Source: Otatea glauca (taxonomy: Eukaryota; Streptophyta; Magnoliopsida; Poales; Poaceae). Taken from it: a DNA stretch of 64,000 nucleotides. The translations under genes and the position numbers were made by a program. Shown in pieces: positions 44,234 to 56,957 of this stretch (position 1 is the stretch's first letter; the number at the start of each line of letters is the position of its first letter). The stretch is taken from the NCBI GenBank assembly GCA_036346275.1, contig CM070721.1:55205869-55269868 (forward strand). The letters are read 5' to 3'. Below the pieces are notes generated by a model, which was not told where the DNA came from, made no database searches, and saw only the letters and a list, made by a program, of their open reading frames with translations.

Positions 44234-46257
44234 AAGACATAAGAGAGAGGCAGACGCCGGCCATCCAACGGGCCAGCGTCCGCGAGAGTATTGGAGACAC
44301 ATTACTTACACAGGTTCGGGCGCTAATGAAAGCGCCCTACTCTGTCGATGTGACCTCGGCCTCGGAGTAAAGGGGGTGTCTCCATGCCCGGGAGTGACCT
44401 CGAGGGACACCGGTTTATGTATGTTTTTTATTTTATTAGAGTTCTTTTACAAGCAAGGGATGCAATGAGCTTTTATAGGTGCTCACCTGTCACACAAATA
44501 ATATTTTACCCCTAGTAGTGTGACTTAAGAGTGAGCATCTTCGTCATTCCCGAGAGGTGGTAGTGGATCCCACGTCATCGCTCACTAGGCGTAGGTCTCT
44601 GACTTCGGTGTCCCACGGGGGGTCCCGAGGCTTGGGCCCTCCTTCGAGGACTAACCTCGTGGGGACCACAGGACTTGACAACCCCACTGGTCAGTCGATC
44701 TCAAGCAACAAGAGAGTGCCCATCCATCCCCATGGGCGCCTACGGAGGTGCCATAGTAGACCAGGTGCTGAGCTATATGCCTTGTAGACGGGAATGAGGC
44801 GATGCGCCATAGAGGAAAGGGCACTTCACTAAGCTCCTGATAGGTTAGGGCATTTTGACATGTGCCCATCTCTGGATAGGAGGTGAAGGGCCCTAGGGGC
44901 CATAGGATTTGTTGACCCATCAGTCGATAGAGCGAGGTGGGGGAGCCCCTCTATCTCAATGGATGCTTTCGGGGGCATCCTCACAGACTAGGAGTTGAAT
45001 CTCATTCCCTTTGGACAGGAACGACCCAGAGGGTTGGGCACCGCACCATATACCCTCTTTGGAGGGACGGCAGAGTATAGGAACTCCTATCCAGGAGATG
45101 ATGGGGGTCTCCTCGACACTATCTCCTATTCGAGAGATGATAGGGTTCCCCCGACACCACCTCCCATCTAGGAGATGATGGGGTCTCCCTAACACTCACC
45201 ATGTACCCTCCTTGGAGGAATGACGAAGTATGGGACTTATCTTGGAGGAGATGGGGTCTCCCCGACACTACCTAGGAAGTGATGGGGTCTCCCTAGCGCT
45301 ACCCAGGAAGTGATAGGGTCTACCTGGCCCTACCAGAAGTGATGGGGTCTCCTCGATACTACCTTCCACCCTGGGGAGGAGGGTGATGGGGTCTCCCCAA
45401 TACTCACCATGTACCCTCCTTAGCGGGACGACGAAGTATGGGATCTTCCGTCGTGAGATGATGGGGTCTCACTGGCACTACCTAGGAGGTGTTGGGGTCT
45501 CCTGACACTATCTCCCATCCAGGAGGTGATGAGATCTTCCCAACACTCACCATGTATCTACTCTATCATTGGGTAGAGGGCAGAGTGCCCTAGCGGGCAC
45601 GAGCATCACCTTTCACATCGCGGGATGAAGAATAGCCCCCCAGTTGAGGAGGCCCTAGCTGGGGAGGTCTTAGGATTTCCTCTAACAGCAGCCCCCTATA
45701 CTTTGAGCACTTTTGAAGGCACTCGTGGGGGCAAAGGAGAGTGTTGAGATTTTGTACTCCGCTAACAACTTTGGGGTATTTCCCAACTTGTGTGTTTTGA
45801 CGTTAGGACGGGGAGCACAGAGAACCACCCTGTTCGGGGTGCTCCTTTGTGTGCATTTTTCGCGTAGCATGGCACTGCTATTTTTGGTGCCGTGGGGCAT
45901 GCCCAATTAATGGGCGCTTGGACTAACCCGCCATGGTGTTATTAGTCCCACGTGCCTCTCGTCCGTTTGTCCTACTACCCAAATTGGGTTTGTTGAGCGA
46001 GAGCTATACAGGACAGACATTGAGGGCAGCGCCCAATGCCTACTAAAGCCATGCACAGCCAAGGCTCTACTTCCTATCCTCCTCAATCAAGAGGGCGAGG
46101 AGTGCCCACAGGTGTGGTTCCAAGCATCTGGGAAACGAACATAGCCTCTACCTAGAATGCGAGGAGCGTCCAAGACGAGGACTTAACTTCCGCCAAAGGG
46201 CGCGGGTGCAGACTCGAGTGCCGATATCAAGGATACAACTTCAGCCAATAGGGCGAG
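44234..46257. repeat. Retrotransposon-derived noncoding region with tandem repeats
   Basis: Contains ACTTACACAGGTTCGGGCGC at about 44304, typical of grass LTR sequences, and many GAGGTGATGGGGTCTCC-type units. ORFs here (44557-44787, 44956-45195, 45682-45910) have no domain and overlap on both strands. Element boundaries not resolved. Confidence 0.5.
45080..45560. repeat. Degenerate minisatellite built on GATGGGGTCTCC
   Basis: At least nine copies of GATGGGGTCTCCC or a close variant, followed by (A/T)ACACTACC and AGGAGGTGATG, at irregular 30-70 bp spacing. Confidence 0.75.
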
Positions 46258-49200
46258 TGTGGCAACCTGTATAATTAGCCCCAGGTAACGACAGTCACAC
46301 TGGCATTACTCTTGAGTTAATTACGCGAATCTCGGCATAGTAGCTAACAAAATATCGGGCAACCTGATACTTTATTAGTTACTATACTGTATTCAGAGTA
46401 TTGCAGTAGAACAATAATTAGAGACCGAAAATGAAACTCTTTATTACATTCCATTAAGCCACGTAGGGCTATCTGTTCATTACCTTAATCTTACATTGGT
46501 CCCAAATACAGCAAAATACATTACAACAACCTATTACCCTGATGACTTGCCATATCAGGGATATGGCTTACTAGACCCTCTACTCCTAGTAGTAGTAGTA
46601 ATCCTTCTCATGTAAGTCCTGATCCTGCGAACAGTCCTCACCCCAGGCCTCGGAGGAGTGTCCATAGGACTCACCTTCTAAGCAAGAGGGGGCTTTTGCA
46701 AGGGTGAGTACAGGGTACTCAGCAAGCGTTAATATAGAAATGCAATAGATGATTTTCCCCTCTTAATCCAATCCAAATCCATCTAATAATCACCTTCCCA
46801 CAAAATCCGTTTTTAAAGAAATTAAGTTTTAGTTTTAAAGGTTGTTCATTTTAGATTTTAAAAACACTACTAACATTGTATATGAGACAGACTTAGCTTT
46901 CGTAGTCTTCAATCCAAGAGACTGGTTTAAATTCAAGATTTACCCTGCGCGGGTTTGTACCACTTTACCCATAGTGATACCCATATGAGATGCCCTCAAA
47001 ACGTTTATCACTATTCTAGTATTAGATCTCCAACCCTATTACTCGAGTGGGGGACACCTATCCCAGACCATCCCACCAGACTCATAGCTAACAGTTGTAT
47101 CATGCTACCGCATCAGTACTGATACGCAACTCAAGGTTTTATACATATATAGCCTGAAAGAATCAATCGTAGTTTATTTTCTGCGTCCTTCACTGAGACA
47201 AGTGGTATACCCAGCTTCTCACTTCTGTGTCCTTCACTGGAACCCGCGGCATACCCAGCTTCTCACTCTGTATCCTTCACTGGTCCTCCGGCATACCCAG
47301 CTTCTCACCCCGAATTATCTACGCTTACCTAGTGTGGAGATTCCAATATCTTCATAGGGCAACCTTTTCTGACCGATTTCACACACCATGGTTGATACTG
47401 GTTTTACGACTCATCGTCCAAGTGTTAGTTGTTTTGACCTTATATTATAGCCTATGTAGAGGACCCCACTGGCCTACAATCCTTCTCATCGGCGCCCTCT
47501 ACCAACCATATTAAACACATGGCAACCATTCCATTAACTAAATGAACCAATCTACTACCAAATCCCATTATCCATCCATCAATCCATTTTCAACCCATCA
47601 ACCCATTCTTCCCAACCACTTCTGATTTAATGCTTTCATTTGTAAAATAAGCTTTCCCATGCAGTGATGATATAGATAAATACATAAAAGCAGTTGAAAA
47701 CATTTAAAAAAATATGATCAAAGGAAAGCTTGCCTGGTATATACTCGGAAGGTATGACCTCGCTCGAATACTGGTTCTAGTTGTCTGGTGGGTTCTGTTC
47801 TTATCCTAAAAATCATAATATATTAATCTACAGTAATTCATTTGAATATAAGTAATAGTGTCCAACCATTCCAATAGCTGCATTTTCATTTATATAAAGG
47901 GTGTTGATTTCCAATTTTTTAGCTATTCATGCATTTTTAATGTTGTATTTAAATGCTGATTTACTTAATGTAACCATTTACCATCTATTTGATTTTTATA
48001 CATAGGACTAACTAATTATCTATAATAATCGCAGGTGGCGACAATCTACCCATTTTATTAATTGTTTTCCCTTTTTCTTTTCTTTTCTCTTCTTTCCTTT
48101 TCTCCTCCTTTTCTTTTTACCTCTCTGCTTGTTTCTTTCTCTCGGCTACTCTTTGCTACTACTCGGTTGAAGCTTCCCTTATTCTTCTCTGCCTCACTGC
48201 TTTACCTCTCTGGACCGAAGCCTCCCGGGCTTACCCGACTGCATCTCTGCCTTTTCTCCCTACTGGCTCTTGGTCTCACCTCTGGCTCTTGGCTCTCCAC
48301 CTCTCTTTCTACTCCTCTGCCGCTACTCCCTACCGCCAGCCTCAGCTCTCCCAGCCGAACTCCTCCCTCTTCCTCTACTTCTACAATTCCCCCTGGCCGA
48401 CTCCTTCTACTGGCCCTTGGCTAACCCTAGCCCTGGCCGAACCCTGAGATTTTTGCTTCCTCACTGGTTTTGCCATTTTTGCCCGATGTTTGCTTCTACC
48501 AATTGTTATGGCTTGAGGTAAGCTTGAATAGATGATATCTTTTGAGGTGAATAGGTCTGTGATGATTCAAAAAGGGTTTGAGCTCTATGTTGGGGGCGAG
48601 GGTGATGACACTGGTTGCCACCGTGCTCTGGTGAGGGCATGGGAGTGGCCAGGATGCTCTTGGCGGCCCTCTAGGGTTCATCCCCTACTGAGACCACTGG
48701 TTCTTCCTCAATCTACCTTCTACTCTACCCGATCTACTAGTTTTGCATACTACTTTTGCTAGTATTTTGATTTTGGTGTGCACCTGATGGATGAGCTTGG
48801 CTCTGGTGGGGTGATGCTGTTGGAGAGCTTGCTAGAGTTGGAGCTGTTGGTGAGGTTGCCGATGGGTGCTCGGTCTCCTCCTCCTAGTTTGCTCGGCTGC
48901 TCACTAGTTCTTCCCCTCCTGGCTTGCTCAGCTGCTCTTGGTTCTCCCTCCTTCTGGCACTCTTGTTGGGTTGACTTTGGCTTGCTCTCTCTTGGTTTGG
49001 AAATGGGGAATGGCTGGCTTGCTTGGTTGCTGGCTTGTGCTTGCTAGAAATGATGTGGAAGGGAGGATGAATCTAGCTCTGGTGCTTTGCTTCAGCTGAG
49101 AATGAGTAAATGGGGATTGATCTAGCTGCTGCCCGACTGTGCTTGTGCTAGCTTTTCGGTTTTGGAGATGAGTAAGGGGAGCTGAACCTTGATGAGCTCT

Positions 49201-49424
49201 CAATTTGGTGCATGCAGGGGAGATGAATTTCACTGACTGGTTCTTATCTCTATACTGTGCACTCAATTACCCTTTTACCCTTACCATTTTACTGCTAGCA
49301 AAAGGGCATACTAGACATTTTAGTCCTTATGCATAATATGATTGTCAAGTTCAATTATTCCTTATATATGTGATTAGTTGATTAATGAGTTCATTAATTA
49401 GATTGGAAATTTAGGGTCCTCACA
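46258..49424 (-). repeat. Long Ty3/gypsy LTR (3' LTR in element orientation)
   Basis: About 3.17 kb between TGTGGCAACCTG and GGGTCCTCACA, giving TG...CA ends. On the minus strand it begins TGTGAGGACCCTAAATTT right after a polypurine tract (AAGAGGGGTAGGA). Internal features include a GGGTGAGTACAGGGTACTC block (about 46705), a CT-rich segment (48065-48500) and ORFs without domains. The right boundary is firm because of the PPT; the left boundary is inferred from TG. Confidence 0.7.
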
Positions 49425-49437
49425 TCCTACCCCTCTT
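49425..49437 (-). other. Polypurine tract of the gag-only gypsy element
   Basis: Minus strand AAGAGGGGTAGGA immediately before the LTR start TGTGAGG. The upstream CAGGGATGAAATCCC is the usual sequence at the end of grass gypsy interiors. Confidence 0.75.
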
Positions 49438-49465
49438 AAAAGGGATTTCATCCCTGAAATCCAGC

Positions 49466-50420
49466 TCACCTACGGGATGAAGAGGTGGGAGGCATACCCG
49501 CAACCGCGTTGGTGGCTCCTTCCACTTGCTCTACCGAGATATAGCTTAAGAGAGCGGACCCTGCAGTTGGTGTTCCTTTGTTCGAGCCTTTAGAAGATAT
49601 GGCACTGGGGCCTCTTTGATCATGCCTTGCTGATGGTGCACCACTTGGCGATTTCCCTGGAGCATTCTGTCCGGACTGACCTGTTAAGGATGGGAAATTG
49701 AACCTCCTATGTCCCTGTTGGCCACAATGATAGCACTTAATGGGTAATTGGGGGTATTTGTTAACATAATGTGGCCCTCTGCAATTAGAACACTTCAGCG
49801 AGGGATTTAATGGCTTGCTAATGGAATGTTGAGGGGGTGTAGGTATCCATGATTGAGGTGGAGGGTTCCTATTTGGCATTAGTGGCCTAAAAGACCTTGG
49901 TTGTCTAAGAGCAGGCATTTGAGTATTAGATTTTGCCTTCTTTCTCCTCTCCTCATTTAAATGAGCCTGCTATCTTTCTAAGATGATGGCTCTATTAGCA
50001 TGATCCTGGATTTCTGTGATTAAGAAGGTGGACAGATGCATTCTGAAATAAAGGTTCATACCCTTCTTGAACCTATAGATTTTTTTGGCATCTGTGTCCA
50101 CTTCTTTAGGGGCATACCTAGACAGCTCATTGAATTTGTTTAAATATTCAGTGACCTTCCTACCCCCTTGTGTCAAGTTCCAAAACTACCTCTTTTTATT
50201 GTCCAATTCTCCCAATGGGACATGTGTGACATGGAAATGGGAGGTGAACTCTGCTCAGGTGACAGGCTACTCTCCTGTACAGGTGCGGCAATAATTAGTC
50301 CAACATGTTGCCGCGGGTCCCGTCAACTGATAGGCTACGAACTGGACTTTCTCTTCCTTGGAGCAACCTACTGTGGTTAACTTTTTCTCGATTTCTTGAA
50401 GGCAATCATCGGCCTCAAGA
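49466..50420 (-). pseudogene. Ty3/gypsy gag remnant, pol missing
   Basis: Reading right to left: DDCLQEIEKKLTTVGCS, then KVQFVAYQLTGPAA around 50330-50400; RKVTEYLNKFNELSRYAPKE at 49970-50176; and at 49466-49918 a zinc knuckle CYHCGQQGHRRFNFP in which the last Cys of C-x2-C-x4-H-x4-C is lost. Stops interrupt the frame. The segment runs straight into the polypurine tract and LTR, so protease, RT, RNase H and integrase have been deleted. A further gag N-terminus (to about 50790, MLDREIVEQ) is plausible. Confidence 0.82.
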
Positions 50421-51379
50421 GGTTCTGTGGCTCTGGAGAAGGTGGTTGGGCGAGTCTGGAGGAACTCTCCTAAGGTGACTCAGTGTCTACCTGAGGGTTG
50501 GGTTCCAGGTACTAAGTTGGTGAGCGGAGCTTCCATGAATTGGTTCTTATTTGCCTGGGATTCCCTCCTAGAGTCTTCTAAGAACATCAGGACCTTTCTA
50601 ATTGGTTAGGTTGTTCTGGAGTTCTGGCGGTACTGACATTGCCTCCTAGGGGTGTGAGTTGCCTAGACTCGGGAGGATTTGGCTAGTTAAGATCATGAAG
50701 GGGAACAGATGGTGGTTCTGGCATATTGGGTTGATTCTGGGTGGAACCTAACCTAAGGATCATGTCCTGCTCGACTATCTCTCTGTCTAACATTTCCAGC
50801 AAAAGAGAGCATTACAGATGCATATCTTAGTTACTTCTTTTATTTTTAGCACCTTTTTAATTTTATTAGCCCTTCTTATATATAGCTAGAGTGATTTCAT
50901 ATGGAAGGTTGGACATTTACTCTTGTCAGAATTTCATTTATAAGGCAAGATATCTTATTGTGTATAGAAGGTGAATGTTAAACATTTATTTATGCCAGCA
51001 CTTAATTACAAGATGAGAAGTGTTATTGTGTGTAGATGCCATTATGGTTTTTTTAATCAATAGAGAAGAATTCAGATCTTATCGCTCTCATTTGCCACTC
51101 CATTTCGAAATCAAAGCTTACCATCTACCTAATTTTCTCAAGGTAGAATATAAAACAATGAATAAGGAAGCAATTAAAACAAAAGGAAGAGGAGCTTGGG
51201 AAGAATATAACACAACGGTCAAAATCAAGTAAGGAAATGATAAAGAAACATGGTGTCCATGCACCAAGAACTCCTCAAGATCGATGCGCTCGAGCCCACG
51301 ACTAAACCTAGGGAAGAACTTGACACAAAGATCAAATTAAGGTAGAAAAGCAGTAAGGAATCCTGAATATGCAGTACAA
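50421..51379. other. Degraded gypsy interior and junction
   Basis: The left part continues the gag N-terminus. At about 50905-51040 two diverged copies of a roughly 70-bp unit ending TATTGTGTATAGA / TATTGTGTGTAGA lie in tandem. No gene supported beyond that. Confidence 0.4.
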
Positions 51380-51933
51380 CTAGGTCTGAATAAACCATAA
51401 GGGGCCTCCTACATTGTCCACAGTATACAATCCTACTCCAGTAAATAGCTGATTGCGGATGATATGCATCATTTGATATACAACACCCAGGAACATTTTT
51501 CCTAGAGCTAGCCGACGGCCTTCTACCAATTGCTCAGCGAGAACTTGATAAACTTGAGTGGTCCAAGTGATGAACTTCATAAGAGGAATCGGTCAAATCA
51601 CATGTTAAAAAACGCTGCATGTTCTTTGTCGGACACCGGGACGGTTCCTATGTTATTGCTAATGTATTTGCTCCAGCCTTCCCCCTTGGCATGAATTAGC
51701 TTGTAATGCAGTTTGACGCTAAAAGATGACACTTAATCCCCATCAAGCCTTAGACAACAGAGCTTTGCCACATCTAGAAGTGTTGGGCCGATTAGACCAG
51801 TTTTAAACATAAAAGCATTAAAAGTGTCCGACCAGAAGTAGCAGGCCGTAGCCACTAAGGGCTCATTGGCCTCTGGATCGGCTAGAGATAAGGGGCGACA
51901 TTCTGCTATTCCTATTTGTTCCCATTCAACCAT
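51380..51933 (-). pseudogene. Plant mobile domain remnant (retrotransposon extra ORF)
   Basis: 51733-51933 reads ATACYFWSDTFNAFMF, TLLDVAKLCCLRLDG, the N-terminal PMD signature (FWS.T.NAF.F..G..TPTL.DV..L.GL). 51380-51580 reads LVEGRRLALGKMFLG followed by VDNVGGPLWFIQT, the PMD C-terminal signature. The linker between them is disrupted. PMD-coding extra ORFs antisense to gag-pol are known in Tat-type Ty3/gypsy elements. Here the PMD lies antisense to and upstream of the LTR at 52121-53154, matching that arrangement. Confidence 0.72.
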
Positions 51934-52120
51934 CTTTTGGGCTGCAATCCATTATACTAATCTCTCTATCCTTTAAGCGCTGTCGGCCAAGCCCTAAAAC
52001 TCTTACTCCATCATACTATTTTATACTTGGGAGTCGACAGAGGAAGATGAGGTATCTCTTGTTCTATTATGATCGATGAATCGAGACTTCCTACCAGCCC
52101 TAAGTAAAATTGGTCATTAC
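51934..52120. other. Spacer between PMD remnant and LTR
   Basis: Short noncoding segment, expected to hold the polypurine tract of the Tat-like element. None is clearly visible. Confidence 0.35.
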
Positions 52121-53154
52121 TGTCGGGTATGGGGATTAGTACCTGGCTAGGATCCATTGGGCCGACGAATTTAGTGAATCGATGAAGGTTGCTGAGTAGA
52201 GACTAGAAGTATGAAGTTGAAGCCGATGGCGGAGGTTCTGAGATATGGAGTGCGTGAAACCGTACATTTATTGGGGGTAAAATGAACAGTAAAAGGCGGG
52301 AGAATTTCCTGAAACGGTGTAAGCAGTTAATGAAGAACATACGCGGAAGATTTGACGGAGCCATAAATAGAGCGGTTATCAATGGTAATATTGTGCTAAG
52401 CCGATGATGATAGAAGCCAAATGAAGAAAAATTATGGAAGATAACACATTATCTCCCAACAATAGGGGCATATATTTGCACCAGAATTTGGCAAGGCACG
52501 TCCAAATTGTCAGGCTAAGGATAAAGGGATATTTTGGCCGATATCGAATATGAAAGAAAAAGTTAAAGATAGAATTATGACCGATATTGATCCAAACTTG
52601 GAAATCTGACCGTGTAAAGGCCGATACGGATCATGGTTGATAACGCATCAGAGAAGAACACAATTGGTCGACGCACTATAAAAGATGGTCGAGGACGAGC
52701 AAAAACATATACACAATCAACCAAACAACTTGCATCTACTTTTTATTTACTTTCCTGTCGATTAGGAGTAGCCCTGTAATTTAGAATCTTTTCTGTAATC
52801 CGATTTTGATCAATAAAGCTGCGCATCGCTGATTGTTGATCTCCATCGATTACGCCAAGTCTGATTTTCTCCGATCTTGTTGTGCATCACCTTTTTTTGG
52901 AAGAATCTACCTTTTACCGTCTAACCAGTCCTAACTGGCTATTTAGACTTATCGTTACCTTCGATTTGATCATTTTTTTCCTTATATGTTTAGATCTTTG
53001 TCGATTGTTATACTTGATCGACTTTGAGCATAGTTTTTCATCTATCTCACCGATTACAGGATCAAATCGGCTGACACGCTACGAACCTTACTGAACCCAG
53101 CGTTCTTGTGTGTTTGGGCTGATCAATCCTTCGTCATATTTTTTGACGCCAACA
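52121..53154 (+). repeat. LTR of a Tat-like Ty3/gypsy element (truncated or solo)
   Basis: About 1.03 kb from TGTCGGGTATGGGG to TTTTTTGACGCCAACA. A TATA-like ACTATAAAAGATGG sits at about 52675 and a GATCAATAAAGCTG polyadenylation-type signal at about 52808, so it reads left to right. The partner LTR is not in the window. CCGATATCG-type motifs recur in its left half. Confidence 0.6.
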
Positions 53155-55680
53155 ACGTCCTAGTAATCCGGATCACCTTCATCGCAACCACAAGTAAAGA
53201 ACTCGTAGTCACCTTCTGCTTCTGCGCACTTCTCTGTGGAAAGTTGAAATGTTGAAGGGGTGAGTACAAAATGTACTCCGCAAGTCTTGGAAACATAATG
53301 CATGATAGCTATATGCAAGGCTAAACAATTGAAGGCTTAGCATAAAAGCAATGTTTAACTTTAAATACCACTAGTAATTTCACAAAGCATCATTTGACCA
53401 AATGTAGTTGTAATAATTGAATTTGATATGACAACTATAACATGTTCCATCTACTTGACTGGCTCCATCTACCAAACCATAACCTAAGAGTTTTATCTAC
53501 TCACAGATTCCAAAACCACCATTTTTATTTAAAACAAAATCAAAAAATCTATAATGTGAAAGCGTACCTCTCCCGCCCTTGATAATGGGCATGGCTACTT
53601 AAATAGTTTTAACTCTGCAGAGTGTACAGCTTTACCCACAAGACATTATCACTCTTTGTGCAATCGATATTAGTACACTTCCTTTCATGTGCTGTAGAGA
53701 GATCATGATAAGGCCTTTACAATATACAACCCTGATATTAACTTCGCCCGCTAAAGTTTTACAGTCGAAGGGTTCAATCTGTCCAGTTGGAAGCCCCCTC
53801 TTGCTCCTGTCTCCATCTGACACACATTCCACCAACTGGCGAAGCTAATAACGAGATGCACAAATTAATTAGCCAAGTCGTACCCATATAGACTTGTGGT
53901 TGTACGGTAGTGCTCGGTCCATGGTAACACACGCTTCGGTCCTTAATTGACTAATACAGAACATTCACTTTACAAGGTCTCGTGCTTCCTGCACCCGTCA
54001 AACATCCATCCACCCTAGTCTAAAGTATTTTTCCACTTTATTTCATTTAAATAACAACAGCAATACATATTCCCTCACTTCGCAAACAAGTTTAAACAAA
54101 GTTTTGAAATGATTTCTGTAATGGCATAATACCGAAACGTTTAAGTTGGACTAAGCAATTCTACCGTGTGATGCTACTCTATTGATCATCATCAAATAAT
54201 ATGGCTAATACAAACTAGGGTGACAAAGGTAGATCATGATCAGTGCCAATGAGGTCATAACAATTATGGAATTTAACTATACGTTATGCTTGAATTTAAA
54301 ATACCTTGTATAAAAGTAAGCATGCGATAATTTAAAATAATATAAGCATTTTAGAAATTTGGGATCAACATGGTCAAGGAAGACTTGACTTCGTTGCCCC
54401 TGCTGATTCTACCTCTAATTGTTGGTTTTATTGAGCTTCGGGACGACATCTACACACGAAAAATGAAAAGAAATACAAAAAAATCAAAATTGAAAAAAAA
54501 TGGTACTGGAAGGTGGAGCTTAAATTTAGATGAATTTAGAAATTTGAATTGCTAGATTTGGAGCTCGAACGGAGGAGACTGGGCTCTCGGAAGATTAAAA
54601 ACATAAAAAAAATATCAAAACGGCACCGTAGCTTCACCGTACTATAGCTTCGTGGCACTGTGCACTTGACTACTGTAGCAGCAATGCATAGAGGGTGCAC
54701 AGGATGCAACACACATGGCCAAGGGTCAAGGTGGCAAGGCACGGCCAGGCCGAGGGAAGCATGGTGTAGCTCGCGACGAGGCAAACTCATCGGAGGCCAC
54801 GACGACGTTGGGGGGCATGGATAGTGGTGCGGTAGCGTGAGAAGCCCGATTTGGCCGGCGATGGGGAACTCAAAATTCACGCAATGTGACAGAAGAAAGT
54901 AGAAATTGATGGACGGGAAAATGAGAGGACGGCGAGGTGCACCTCGTGATGCAGTTGACTCGGTGAATGGGGCTCCGAGGCGGCAGGGAGCTCGCGAGGA
55001 CGCATTGCCGATGTTTGGTTCATGCTCCGGTTCTCACGGCATTTCGTCCAAACGAGGGCACAAGAGCTTGGAACAAGCGGAGGAACGGGTTGTGAGAGGG
55101 GAGAGGAGCGCGGTGCTCACCTTATATAGTGCTGGTGAGGGCCGGTTGGATGGAAACCACTCAGATATGGAAATTTTGGAAACAGAATAAAAGCAAAAAT
55201 TGGGCACCAAATTTGAGAAAGGATGCCAGGAATGGAAAGAGGAGAGTCCAAGAATCGATTCGGCACAATTTTGGAAAGAGCAGGTGAGGAAATCGTGGGA
55301 TTCCAAAGCTCCAATGCCAACCAATGGAGGAGAGAGAGGAGCAAGTGCTCTTTGGTCTGTTCGGCTGGAGAAGAAGCTCCTGATAGTGGGGTTCGGTTCC
55401 ACTGTCAGTGAAGCCTCTTTTTTTAATTGGAAAGCTTTTTGAAGAGATAGCAAATAAGGTTTAAAATTTTTGAAATTTTTTTGAAAAATACTTTTGAGAT
55501 ATTTGGGACTTAATAAAATTATTTTCAGCAAAATCGGAGTTTTAATTTTTCTACAGTAAATTATTTTTATAAATATGACAATAGGAAAAAACACTTATAA
55601 AATCCAGAAGATTTGGGAAAAATCTCATAAATTCAGGTTTAAATATTTTAAATAAAAATATGCAAATTTTAGGATGTTAC
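53155..55680 (-). repeat. Second Ty3/gypsy LTR, left end missing
   Basis: The right end GGATGTTACA reads on the minus strand as TGTAACATCCTAAAATTT, parallel to TGTGAGGACCCTAAATTT of the LTR at 46258-49424. A GGGTGAGTACAAAATGTACTC block at about 53260 parallels that LTR too, but overall divergence is high, so this is another family of the same lineage. The left end abuts the Tat-like LTR. ORFs such as 55034-55594 look fortuitous. Confidence 0.6.
55120..55131 (-). promoter_or_regulatory. LTR TATA box
   Basis: ACTATATAAGG on the minus strand within the second gypsy LTR, positioned to start transcription towards the gag direction. Confidence 0.5.
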
Positions 55681-55730
55681 AGTTATGCATTGGACAAAAT
55701 GTGACCGCATGGTTCTTATAATTTTTTCAG

Positions 55731-56957
55731 GGGGAAAGATCCTCGTCCAGCTGGTGGTTTCCTAAGCTATTTCCAAAATTCATCGAGTTTCCCCCTTCCA
55801 CAACAACTTCCTCAACAGGTGCCCATGTCCCAAAAATTCCAATAAGTTGCCAGTCCTGCACAACATGCTCCATTCCCAGCAACACAGCCATCGACTCCAA
55901 TAGGGATTCCATCATTGGAACGATCCAGTTCGAGCACTCCAGTTACTCCATCTGACTTGCAATCCCAGTCTCTCATCAATGTTGACAGCGGCAATGAGGA
56001 TGGAGAGATTAGGACTAACAAACAGCTTGTGTGGACAATAGAGGAGGACCTAAGATTGGTAAGTTTGTTATGTACTTATATCTAGTACTATGAGTACCTA
56101 TTTCACATCTTCAGAATCTCCACAACATCTAATCCTCTTTGTTCACAATGTAGATGAGCTCTTGGTTAAATAACTCTAATGACCCTATCAATGGGAATAA
56201 CAAGAAGAATGATCGATATTGGGGAGATGTTTGTATAGTCTTCAACAGCCCTACTCCCAAAACTCATAGAAGACTTGCGAAGCAAGCCAAGGACCGTTGG
56301 CATAGTATTAACAAGCTAGTGTATCAGTTTCAGTGCTCTTGGAATAAGGCCTTCGGCACTTATTCTAGCGGACAGTCCGATGACTAGTTGATGGACAAGG
56401 ACAATGCATTCTATGAGGCAGACTATAAAATGGGAGAATTTCATCACATTAAGTGTTGGAAGGCTGTCCGAGACCAACCCAAGTGGGATACATACAATGA
56501 GTGTCTTGAGAAACTGAAAAAGTGAAAGGTGTTGGAAGCATGAGAGACAGGTGAGCATACGTCATCCCCTATAGATATCGATGTTATCATGCGCCCAATG
56601 GGAACAAAAGCAGCAAAGGCTGAACGCAATGGTAAAGGAAAGGCGAAAGCTGGTACAATGGATATGGAAGTGCTCAACAAGTACATAGCTGCTCAGGCTG
56701 AAGCTACAAATAATCATAGCGGGATGCTAGAATTGCAACAACATCTCTCCACCAAGAAACTTGAAGCAGCAAAGATCTCAGCCCTTGCAACAAAGGATAA
56801 GATAGAGGCCAAAAAACTTCAAAAGGATTCTGAAATGATGAAAACATACAGAGCGCTAATTATGCAAGATACAATAGGGATGGCAGATGAAATGAAGAAT
56901 GAGCATGTGAAGGCACTGAAGACTATGAGAGAGAGATTATTTGTCAATACTGAGTAA
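55731..56957 (+). pseudogene. PIF/Harbinger ORF1, Myb/SANT-like DNA-binding protein
   Basis: Exon 55731-56058 (acceptor TTTTTTCAG, donor GTAAGT) ends VWTIEEDLRL and joins exon 56155-56957, which begins MSSWLNNSNDP. Together they give the trihelix-like Myb/SANT block: RYWGDVCIVFNS, RLAKQAKDRWHSINKLV. A middle segment (FYEADYKMGEFHHIKCWKAVRD) and the helical C-terminus (MGTKAAKAERNGKGKAKA, then Lys/Glu/Ala coil) follow the family. Stops lie in the first exon (FQ*VAS) and at 56385, 56523 and 56541, so it is inactive. In active elements this protein binds the termini and assists the transposase. Some grass annotations mislabel this family as glutathione S-transferase T3. Confidence 0.82.

Noticed and set aside
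48062..48521. Leu/Ser-rich ORFs of 83-120 codons as membrane proteins
   Set aside because: They come from a CT-rich tract inside the gypsy LTR; the hydrophobic look reflects pyrimidine-rich codons.
55034..55594. 186-codon minus-strand ORF
   Set aside because: Lies across the gypsy LTR with AT-rich low-complexity residues and no domain. The opposite strand has overlapping ORFs too.
53155..55680. 5' LTR partner of the LTR at 46258-49424
   Set aside because: The ends and a few internal blocks are similar, but overall divergence is too high for LTRs of one insertion and no primer-binding site adjoins it.
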